Assembly: GCA_946902875.1 (NCBI GenBank)
Contig: OX336348.1
Span: 19,369,741-19,433,740, forward strand
Direction: 5' to 3'
DNA: 64,000 nt
From: Nematopogon swammerdamellus
Taxonomy: Eukaryota > Arthropoda > Insecta > Lepidoptera > Adelidae
A program made the translations under genes and the position numbers. This document shows, piece by piece, positions 44,601 to 56,600 of the stretch. The notes beneath the pieces were generated by a model. It was not told the DNA's origin. It did no database searches and saw only the letters and a program-made list of their open reading frames with translations. How positions within the stretch are numbered: the first letter of the stretch is position 1; the number at the start of each line of letters is the position of its first letter.

Positions 44601-47600
44601 GCCCAAATACACGACAGCACGGTCAACAGTACTGCCCTGCATTTTATGGACAGTGGAGGCCCATGAAAAAATTATCGGTAACATCCGTCTCTCAGCCGTT
44701 CCATAATTAAACTTTGCTGGAAACTGTATGGCTTTAGGTTGGATAAGGTGTCCGCCGTCTCTTTCAAAATCAATTTGAACAGATGGTATGTCTGTTTCAT
44801 ACTTTTGCGTTCGACAAGTATGGGACACTCGTCCAAACAAACCAAATGAGCCCAAACTCGAGGAAGTTGCTAGTAACGGTTAAAGAGTTCTCTCGTCACC
44901 AAGTGCATTAGTAGAAGTATGGGACACTCGTCCAAACCAACCAAATGAGCCCAAACTCGAGGGGGTTACTAGTAACGGTTGAAGAGTTCCACTGTACACC
45001 TCCTGACTCCATCATCAGACCCTCGTCACCAAGTGTATTGGTAGAAGTATGGGACACTTGTCCAAACCAACAATATGAGCCCAAACTCGAGGGGGTTACT
45101 AGTAACCGTTGAAGAGTTTCACTGTACACCTCCTGACTCCTTCATCAGACCCTCGTCACCAAGTGTATTGGTAGAAGTATGGGGCACTCGTCCAAACCAA
45201 CCAAATGAGCCCAAACATGAGGGGGTTACTAGTAACGGTTGAAGAGTTCCCCTATACACCTCCTGACTCCATCATCAGACCCTCGTCATCAAGTGTATTG
45301 GTAGAAGTATGGGACACTCGTCCAAACCAACCATATGAGCCCAAACTCGAGGGGGTTAATAGTAACGGTTGAATAGTTCCACTGTACACCTCCTGCCTCC
45401 ATCATCAGACCCTCGTCACCGAGTGTATTGGTTAGAAGTATGGGACCCTCGTCCAAACAAACCAAATGAGCCCAAATTCGAGGGGGTTACTAGTAGTGGT
45501 TGAAGAGTTCCACTGTACACCTCCTGACTCCATCATCAGACCATCGTCACCAAGTATATTGGTAGAACTATGGGGCACTCGTCCAAACCAATCAAATGAG
45601 CCCAAACTCGAGGGGGTTACTAGTAACGGTTGAAGAGTTCCACTGTACACCTCCTGACTCCATCATCAGACCCTCGTCACCACGTGTATTGGTAGTAGTA
45701 TGGAACACTCGTCCAAACCAACCATATGAGCCCAAACTCGAGGGGGTTACTAGTAACGGTTGAAGAGTTCCCCGTCCACCTCCTGACTCCATCATCAGAC
45801 TCTCGTCACCAAGTGTATTGGTAGAAGTATGGGACACTCGTCCAAACCAACCAAATGAGCCCAAACTCGAGGGAGTTACTAGTAACGGTTGAAGAGTTCC
45901 ACTGTCCACCTCCTGACTCCATCATCAGACCCTCGCCAAGTGTATTGGTAGAAGTATGGGACACTCGTCCAAACCAACCAAATGAGCCCAAACTCGAGGG
46001 GGTTACTAGTAACGGTTGAAGACTTCCACTGTACACCTGCTGACTCCATCATCAGACCCTCGTCACCAAGTGTATTGGTAGAAGTATGGAACACTCGTCC
46101 AAACTAACCAAATGAGCCCAAACTCGAGAGGGTTACTAGTAACGGTTGAAGAGTTCCACTGTACACCTCCTGACTCCATCATCAGACTCTCGTCACCAAG
46201 TGTATTGGTAGAAGTATGGGACACTCGTCCAAACCAACCAAATGAGCCCAAACTCGAGGGGGTTACTAGTAACGGTTTAAGAGTTCCACTGTACACCTCC
46301 TGACTCCATCATCAGACCCTCGTCACCAAGTGTATTGGGAGAAGTATGGGACACTCTTCCAAACCAACCATATGAGCCCAAACTCGAGGGGTTTACTAGT
46401 AACGGTTGAAGAGTACCACTGTACACCTCCTGACTCCATCATCAGACTCTCGTCACCAAGTGCATTAGTAGAAGTATGGGACACTCGTCCAAACCAACCA
46501 AATGAGCCCAAACTCGAGGGGGTTACTAGTAACGGTTGAAGAGTTCCACTGTACACCTCCTGACTCCATCATCAGACCCTCGTCACCAAGTGTATTGGTA
46601 GAAGTATGGGACACTCTTCCAAACCAACCATATGAGCCCAAACTCGAGGGGGTTACTAGTAACGGTTGAAGAGTTCCACTGTCCACCTCCTGACTCCATC
46701 ATCAGACCCTCGTCACCAAGTGTATTGGTAGAAGTATGGAACACTCGTCCAAACCAACCATATGAGCCCAAACTCGAGGGGGTTACTAGTAACGGTTGAA
46801 GAGTTCCACTGTCCTCCTCCTGACTCCATCATCAGACCCTCGTTACCAAGTTGAAATTATCATAATATTGTATTGTCACGGGAACTCAATGTGTGTGCAA
46901 AGTTTCATAAAAATCGGTTCAGTAGAAGTAGTTGAAAAAGTTGTCGCAAGATTTGAAACAAAGATAGTAACAAACAAACAAACAAACAAACAAATATACC
47001 GAGTCAAGCTAAATAAAACCGTTTAAAAAAATAAGAAAAAAAGGTAGGTACAGAAAATACAGTCCTACAACTATTAATGGCTGAAAGTCAAACAACGTGG
47101 GCTTGTAATATCAGGGAGTTGTATCGGTGCAATTGCTACTGTTTTTTTAATGTTTCAGTGTGTTCTTTATGGCACAACGTAACAACTAATGTTGCAACGG
47201 ATATCCAGTTACTATCCGGTATCCGGCCTACCTGGTTCATGGTCGAATAGTAGACAGTATCCGGCGAAGGCCGGATAGTGAAATAATTGATTAAAAAACT
47301 GATTTTCAAAAAGAAAACCGTGTCATAGCATTACATTAATTATTTACATACGAAAATAGGTACAAACTTAAAATTAATTAATACACAAATTAACTAGCGA
47401 CAAATGATGCTGAATGAACACTAGTTTTTCGGTGTTGGAAGGCAGTATTCTATACTTACATCTGGTTGTATATCCGGCATCCGGCCAATCCACTATCCGT
47501 TGCAACACTAATAACAACTGAAACAGAGGATGTGCCCGCAGGCAGGCACTCTATGTACTTGCGCGCGCTAACTTAAGCGGCGGGTGGCCGAGTGGTTTGG

Positions 47601-50600
47601 GCATCGGCTTCTCATGCGAGAGGTCCGCGGTTCGAATCCCGTCGGCGTCTACGAATGAGTTTTTTCTGACGAAAAAATTTACGTGCGTACCTACACCTGC
47701 TGCTTCACCGTTCGGAACCGCGTGTAGAACTGTAGGTCCCTTGCCCCTTACAGGTGGTAGGCTCAATTTGTAGCCAACTGGGTTGGTACCACCGTACTGG
47801 ATGTAAGATGGCCGCATAGCAACCTCGGCTGTGTTCTCCTCTAGTCCAGTATAGCCAGCAATATGGTATGGCACCTACCTTCTCGGAGGTGATATTAGCT
47901 GGTCGGAGCATGCGCTTTGGCCCCTCCGATTCAGCCACCCATACAGGATTATATAAAAAAAAAAAAAAAAACTACCTACCGCCCGGTGCACCGCCGGCGT
48001 TCTTATTCAGTGGATATTCGTCAGCCGCGCGAAGCATACCTACACGCTCGCCAACGCAACTGCGCAGCTGCAAAGCAATAATCACTTTACTTTACACTCG
48101 ATCGTTTAGGTAAATTTTCGCATTGCGGCACGTCGCCAATCGCGAATTAGCGATTGGCGACGCGAAACAGTAGGCTATTAAAGCCGTAGGTATGGAACTT
48201 TTTCTATGGAGTGATTTATCTGTTAGGAAGTAACTGTTATGTAATGTGTGTCGGCAGGCGAACGCGCTGGGCGCCGACAACGCGGGGCTCCGCGAGCGCG
48301 TGTCTGCGCTCGAGGTGGAGGCGACGGAGGCGCGCGCGGAGCTGGCGCGCGAGGCCGCGCGGCGCAGCACCGAGTGCCGCCTGCTCGCCAGGAAGGTGCG
48401 CGGGGCGGGTCATTTTTTTTTTTCAAAATTGTCGGTGCATAAAGACGCACAGCGGAGCTTTCACCGGGGCGTCAACGAGGTCATTTGGAATAACAAATGT
48501 TAATTTTTAGATTTTCGTATCCCGTACGAGAGCATATTACTGAGCCTCCGCCGTCCGTCCGTCTGTCCGAGGGCTGTATCTCTTGAACCGTAATAGGTAG
48601 CCCGTTGAAATTTTCACAGAATATGTGTTACTATGGCGGATATAACAACAAATAATAAAAAAAAGAACATTTTGAAAATTAAGGGGGCTCCAATACAACA
48701 AACGTCCGAAAAATCGATTAGTCACACTACTGAATAATAGATGGCGCCATAGGCTTTTAAAGATTGCATTGTTGAAAGACAAAAGATAGGCGGATAATAG
48801 CGGATAGATACGGAAACCTCCGTGCGCGAGTAAAACTCTCATTTAACAATTTTTTTTTTTTTATGTAAACCAACATTGGTATTGGGTGGCTGTGTCGAGG
48901 GACCAATGGTATTAAAGTATTTAAATGTAGTATTTGTATGATTTATTAGTATCGGTATGTAGTACCCGTGTGAGGCCGGTACTTGATAAGAATAGCCCCC
49001 ATTGCATCTCTCCCCGTGCATGTCGTAAAAGGCGACTAAGGGATAAGGAAAGGATGCCGTGCTAAAGGGCGACAGGCTCGCCACCTCTCACCTTGGCACG
49101 GTACTTCCACCGAGGCATGCGGCAGGTGGGTCTTCGTGCCTTACTTGCTGCTTGATCTATTGAATCTTGTTCGAATACTTTGCAAAACGTGGCGTTCGGT
49201 GTTGTGCTGTAATTTACCAGAGTTCTTGCAGCACAACACCGATTACTCTGCTTACCCCGATAGTCGGGATTCAGCTTGTGTGATATGTATGTATGTATGT
49301 ATGATAAACATGTAAGAGTTTTTACTAAATGCACTACAGGATGGATATGACTCCGTCATGGATGCGACTAAGGGATATGACTCCCTTCTTATATTACTAG
49401 GTGGTAGGGTTCAACCCGCCCGGGTTGGTACCACCGCACTGAATGAAAGGTCGGTCGAAACGGCTATGTAAATAGTTTGTGTTTTCCGTCCAGTTCAGTG
49501 TAGCCGGCACGACCGAAGGGGAGCACTGACGTGGCACCAAGTTCACCCGGTGTTATGGGCTGACATCACGGATGTTGTAGGTGATCTAGCCTACAGTGTC
49601 AGTTTCCATAAAAAAAAAAAAAAAGATGACTCCCTAAACACCTTCAAAAACCTATTAGATAAATACATAAAAAGTACATCAACAAACAAATAGCAACAGT
49701 GCCCAAGAACGAAAACTAAAAACAAAACAAAAACAAAAAAACATTATAATAATCATTCATTATCTAAAAAAAAAACTGATATGAACACATCGGCTAGAGC
49801 TGCTGGTTCATTAGAAAAAAAATTATAATAATTACTAGTTATTTTAGTTCTTTTTCTATAGAATTTACAATAATGCCGAAAATGGCCGTGGCGTACAGGG
49901 GAATGCGCACTATACAATGCTCGGCGGTCAAAGTGTTTAGCATCTTATTCACCGTCCATCTTGCTGTACGTCAGTCGTTTTGTCAGCCTCGATAGCTCAG
50001 TGGTGCAGACAGTCAACTGTCGCTATTGAATGTTAAGCAACGCTGGGTGCGGTCAGTACTTGGATGGGTGACCGCTGACCGTTGGAGGCTGACCGAGGTT
50101 CGGATTCCTCGTAAAACTGTAGGTCCCTTCCCTCCTAATCTTACTTGGTGGTAGGGTTTAACCCGCCCGGGTTGGTACCACCGCACTGAATGAAACGTCG
50201 GTCTAAACGGCTATGTAAATAGTTTGTGTTTTCCGACCAGTTCAGTGTAGCCGGCACGATCAAAGGGGGAAGCACTGACATGGCACCTAGTTCACCCGGT
50301 GTTATGGGCTGAGATCACGGACGTTGTAGGTGATGAAGCCAACCGTGTCAGTTTCAATAAAAAAAAAAAAAAAAAAAGTCCCGCCAAGGTTTGGGGGGTT
50401 CGCTGGGTTAAGCATTGGTAGTGTTCTCTGGAGCTGTATGGAGTTCACCAAATTACCAATCTAGCAATCTACTGTGCCAGCGGTGGGTCACACTAAAGTA
50501 GAGCCCAGCAAGTCCGACATTCACGTCCTCGTCGTGCTCCCTGGGCAATGTTGCGACGATGCCTTTGGCATTACCACCGTCCCAGAGTCGCAACAGCTGA

Positions 50601-53600
50601 GGAATGTCGGACGCAGGCGATCATCCTGCGCCTAAACAGGATTTATTTTCAGCCTCACTATGTGGTAGACAAGTCCTCCACTATGTCGTCCGGGTTGGTA
50701 CCACAGGTCGTAGGCGAAAAACTCCTGATGTGGCTCTGCTACACTTGGAGGCCAGCCTGCGACTAGCCGGTCGGTGGACTTGAGTGTGTCGGGGGTGTCC
50801 TGGGTTGTGGATGCTAGTGTCGCTCGCACTCCAGACTCCTTTTAACCGACTGACAGCCGCAGGGGTCAGGGAGAGCCGGTGGAAACAGGTGACCGCTGCC
50901 TGCCTGCGTGGTAGTACAGGGGCCCGGCACACGGCCCTCACCAACCCGTGTGCTGGCTGCCCTATCAACACGCGAAAATCCCTGTCAGAGAGCATTGTGG
51001 GGCTGGTGACCATGGGAGACCACATGTTTTCTGGGAGGGGGGGCCCGGGGGTCCTCTCGCTCTCTGCGACTGTCAGTTGGTTGAGTCTATCCGAGTTGCA
51101 CAAGGCATCACCGCGCCCTGGGCACATTCCGATACACTCCACGAATCAATCACCCATCTAAATTATGAGCCGAACAAAAAATAGAAAACTGTATAAACCT
51201 TCAGCGGCCCGTTCTCCCTCAAAATTTAAGGTAGACCTCGCCAATATAAGAGGTCTACACACAAATTTCTCATCCGTCGCCTGCCATCTGCAGACGGCGA
51301 GGCCTCACCTCCTCTTTCTTACGGAGACCCAGATCGGGCGTCCTGCGGACGCATCCTACCTGGACGTTCCTGGTTACAATCTTCAGGAACGTTTCATGGC
51401 GAAGGGTGGTGTCTGCTTGTACGTTGGATCTGGTGTCTCCTATACCCGGCTCACCCGATTTGAAGACCCTGTTTTTCCTGTGTTATGGATCCGCGTGAAT
51501 CTTCCCCACGTGGTGAGGATTTACGCGGGTGCATACAGATCCCCTAACCTCAGTGCGTCAAGAACAGAGGCATTTTATGAGCATCTCAGCAGTACGGCAG
51601 ACAAACTGCTTTGCGAGTTCCCTACGGCGGAGTTAGTGATGCTGGGTGACTTCAATGCTAAACACCAAGACTGGTTGGGCTCCCCCATCACTGACCATGC
51701 CGGCAGGGAGGCTTACAACTTGGCCATTGCGCACGGGTTGACGCAGTTGGTATCCGGAACCACTCGGATACCTGATAACCCTGCCCATCGACCTAGTTTG
51801 TTGGACCTTGTGCTGACTACCGAGCCAAATGGTTACAAGGTGAGGGTCGAAGCTCCCCTCGGAAACTCCGACCATTGCCTTGTACGCTCAACTGTGCCAA
51901 CTGTACACTTCGCGGAAGCACGTGAATGTAGTACGCGAACAGTTTGGCACTACCGGTCAGCACAATGGGATGACTTCCGATCCTTCCTGGGAGCCTACCC
52001 TTGGCACGACGTTTGCTTCTCTTCTCCAGACCCATCCCTGTGTGCCCAATCGGTCGTCGATGTGATCGCACAGGGTATGAATTTCTTCATACCTACCTCC
52101 ACCGTTCCCATCGGCGGCCGCCATAAGCCTTGGTTTGATTGTCAATGCAGACTGGCTATTGACACTAAGAACAAGGCTTATAGGAAATGGCTGCAGAATA
52201 GGTCTGTCGAGAACAGACGAGAGCTCAACGTCGTTGCTAGGTCCTGCAAACGAACGCAAAACTTGGCCAAGTTCAGGCACGACCGTGGAATTGGCGCGAA
52301 ACTTGCACGTAGCCCTTCGGGTAGCCGCGCCTTCTGGTCTCTCGCCAAATCCATCGGTCGGAATTTCTGCCGTCCAGCTACACCTCCGCTGGAACGTCCG
52401 GATGGCTCGCTCGCTATACTCGCGAAAGAAAAGGCGAATATCTTTGCACGCCTTTTCGCATCCAACTCAAACATGGACGACCTGGGCGCCAACCCCCCTT
52501 CATTACCCCATTGCGGGCGTATGATGGCAAATATTAGGTTCCACCCCAGAGTCGTCCATAAAACACTACGTGAGTTGGATATTTCGAAGAGTAGTGGGCC
52601 TGACGGCGTCCCGGCGATCGTCTTGAAAAATTGTGCTCTGGAATTGGCGCCAGTCCTCACCCGCCTATTCAAACGCTCCTATTCCTCCGGATCAATGCCT
52701 TCTTGCTGGAAGAGAGCTTCGGTCCAGCCGGTCCCCAAGAAGGGGGACCCAGCGAACCCATCGAACTATCGCCCTATTGCGATAACCTCACTTTTGAGTA
52801 AGGTTATGGAGCGTATTGTCAACTCAGCGCTCCTGACGTACCTAGAAGACTCTAAACTCCTCGACGACAAACAATACGGCTTTCGCAAGCAAAGGTCGAC
52901 TGGAGATCTTCTAGCGTACGTCACGCATTTATGGGCTGAAAGGCTCGATGGTTTTGGGGAATCGCTGGCGGTCGCTCTGGACATATCCAAAGCATTCGAT
53001 CGCGTCTGGCACCGGGGACTCTTAAGCAAGCTTCCGGCCTACGGTGTCCCTACAAAACTGTGCACCTGGATCTCCAGCTTTTTGAGTGGCCGGTCGATAT
53101 TTGTCACCCTAGATGGTGCCTGCTCGGCCGACTACTCAATCAATGCTGGTGTTCCACAAGGATCCGTGCTGTCGCCTACGCTGTTTTTATTGTTCATCAA
53201 CGACATGCTCTCGCTCGGCGAAATACACTGTTACGCGGACGACAGCACGGTGCACGAAGGGTTCATCAAGGACTGGAAGGGTAGAGAGGCCTCAGCAGCA
53301 AACGCGAGACGCGAAACTGTTGCTCGGGTTGACCAGGTTCTCGAAAAAGTATCCTCTTGGGGGAAGAAGAACTTGGTCAACTTCAACGTAGCCAAGACGC
53401 AAGCTTGTGCCTTCTCTACTAAGGCTGATCCGTTTCCTCTCCAAGCCACTTTTCAGGGCAGCCAAGTCCCCAACGATGGTAGTCTGGGTGTCCTGGGTAT
53501 GGAGGTGTCCAGGGACGTTGGGTTTCGATCGTTCATAGAGTCCAAGGCGAAACTAGCGTCTCGAAAATTAGGAGTCCTTTACCGCTGTCGGCGATTTTTC

Positions 53601-56600
53601 ACGCCGGTCCAACTGCTTACACTCTACAAAGCACAAGTAAGACCGGTGATGGAATATTGCAGTCATCTTTGGGAGGGTTCCCCTGAGTACCTTCTTTCAG
53701 CCTTGGATTCTATTCAGCGACGAGCCATTCGCCTCATTGGTGACTCCGTACTCACAAAGGACCTTCAACCTCTAAAGCACAGACGTATCGTTGGGTCATT
53801 GAGCCTGTTTTATCGGTACTACTATGGCCGCTGCTCTGACGAACTTGCTTCCCTTATCCCTCCTCCTCCTGTTCGCCTTCGCCAAACCCGCCATACTCTC
53901 GCGGAACACCCGTTTGTAGTCGACAGAAGAGTTCTTCGAACTGCACGATTCTCTAAATCGTTCTTGTGCCGCACTGCAAAGGTGTGGAACGGGCTCCCAG
54001 GAAATATCTTCCCCCACTCCTACAATCCACAGATCTTCAAATCGCGGGTTAATAGCCTTTCCCCAGCAACATTAGTCCACCTCCAAGCCGGACTGGCACC
54101 TCCTCGGGTGTGAAATTGGCTGCGCCTGAGGTTGCGACCTCGGACAGAGCCACCCAGTTCGGTAGCAATAAAAAAAAAAAAAAAAAAAAAAAAAAGGTCG
54201 CCGTGCTGGACGTAGCATACACACCATCGTGCGCGCATCTATAGTTCGTAAAATATAGCTTGATACGCGTGACGGATGTCAGAGTGACATTTCTTTGTAT
54301 GAGTGACAGATGTCAGAGTAACATTTCTTTGTATGCGTGACAGATGTCAGAGTGACATTTCTTTGTATGCGTGACAGATGTCAGAGTGACATTTCAACAA
54401 AGTATGACGTTGTATTGCGGGGCATGCGCCCGGGTGACACGAGGCCAGTTTTTCAAGCCAGGACAGCAAGCCAGTATGCAACGTACTGTCCTGGCTTACT
54501 GTCCTGGCCTGGCACCATGCTAGCAGTGGTTTACACGACGCTAGTAAATTTCAGGCCAGAAGCATTCCAGTGATTGTGCAAAATGCGAAACACGTGGTCA
54601 CTCTATACTGGCTTGAGCGCTACTGTACTGGCTTCGTTGTCTACACGAAGCCAGTACGCAAAGCCAGTACAGTAAGTAGGTGGTGGGGGGCGCTACTGGC
54701 TTGAAAAATAGAACCCCATCCTATTAAAACTGGCCTGGCTTGGGACACTAGCTTACTAGCTTACTGGCTTCAAAATATGTCTACACGAAGCTAGTTTTAC
54801 TAGCTTTTTTTTTTTTTTATTTCCGGACTAGCTGGCTGTGTCTGAGGTCGAAGCCTCAGCAGCAGCCAATATCACCCCCGAGGAGGTGCCAGTCCGGCTT
54901 GGAGGTGGACTAATGTCGCTGGGGAAAGGCTATTTAGCCGCGATTTGAAGATCCGTGGATTGTAGGAGTGGGGAAAGATATTCCCCGGAAGCCCGTTCCA
55001 CACCTTTGCAGTGCGGCACAAGAACGATTTAGAGAATCGTGCCGTTCGAAGTACTCGTCTTAGCAAAGGGGTGTTCCGCGAGAGTACGGCGGGTTTGGCG
55101 AAGGCGAACAGGAGGAGGAGGGATAAGGGAAGCAATTTCGTCAGAGCAGCGGCCATAGTAGTACCGATAAAACAGGCTCAATGACCCAACGATACGTCTG
55201 TGCTTTAGAGGTTGAAGGCCCTTACTAGCACTAGCTTACTTTCCTAACTTGAAAAACTGGCCTCGTGTCACCCGGGCACGCGCTGACTGACTGACTGGGT
55301 GTTGGCTTGCAGGTGGCCGAGCTGACGGAGGAGTTGGAGCAGGCGGGCAAGCAGCTGGAGTGGGAGAAGGGGGAGAACTCGGTGCTGCGCAAGAAACACT
55401 CCAGCGCGGTTAAGGTGAGACTCCGCAACACCGAACGACATAGGCATGTTGTCAGCCTCGATAGCTCAGTGGTGCAGACAGTCAACTGTCGCTATTGAAT
55501 GTTAAGCAACGCTGGGCGCGGTCAGTACCTGGATGGGTGACCGCTGACCGTTGGAGGCTGACCGTGGTTCGGAATCCTCATAAAACTGTAGGTCCCTTCC
55601 CTCCTAATCTTACTTGGTGGTAGGGGTTAACCCGCCCGGGTTGATACCACCGCACTGAATGAAACGTCGGTCGAAACGGCTATGTAAATAGTTTGTGTTT
55701 TCCGACCAGTTCAGTGTAGCCGGCACGATCAAAGGGGGAAGCACTGACATGGCACCTAGTTCACCCGGTGTTATGGGCTGACATCACGGACGTTGTAGGT
55801 GATGTAGCCAAACGTGTCAGTTTCAATAAAAAAAAAAATATATTTTTCAACACAGATCAACAACTTCGGAAATCTGTACCACAGCATTAAGACCGGATAT
55901 ACTCATATTCTCAAAAGCGACAAAGCATGTAGTACTTGTTGAACTTACAGTTCCATGGGAAAGTAACATACCGAAGGACCACAACATCAAACTTAACAAG
56001 TACTGCAACTTAGTAGACCGGATTGTGAGAAACGGACTCAAGACTGATCTCTTCTCTTCGGAAGTCGGTACCAGCGAAGTCGCTCTACAGTCTCTTCAAG
56101 AATCTAGGGCTGCCAAGATCGACACTAAGCTCATATATGGAGAGAGCTTCGAAAACGTCACTGGAAGCATCCTACAGAATATGGATAGGTAGAGAGAGGG
56201 AGGTCGAGAGCGGGACTGGTGGTTTCCCCGCGTCCTAGTCAACGCAGACTAGCTGACGAGGGCTTGAAGCGAGCCGAAACGTGAAGCATGCGCGGGAAAT
56301 TTAGAGTGGCCACTCGCTAGTCCCGACCTCGATTAACACCCTCCTCTACTGCCGATGGGCCCGGATATGTTCGGTGAAGCCATCGCAAGCTTAGTTCCAC
56401 ACCTTCCTAAGACCAGGCCGGCAGGCTTGCTTCATCTCTCATGTTTGTTACCTATGAACTTTCGACTGGGTGAACCGATTTTGATGATCCTTTTTTTATT
56501 TGAAAGCTGGTTCTTCCCGTGTGGTCCCATTTCAATTTGGTCAAGATCGGATTGGAAAGCTAGGCGGAATCGCGAGGCCGAAGGCCGAGCTATTCCGCCG

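Noticed and set aside
44508..44855. Complete Helitron
   Set aside because: Only the last helicase motifs are present; no Rep HUH motif or defined ends were found.
49982..50095. 5S rRNA gene
   Set aside because: Only the internal-promoter core matches; the 5' third of 5S is missing and the unit continues into a SINE body with poly(A).
50548..50766. LINE ORF1
   Set aside because: 73 codons without a zinc-knuckle or coiled-coil; more likely 5' UTR.
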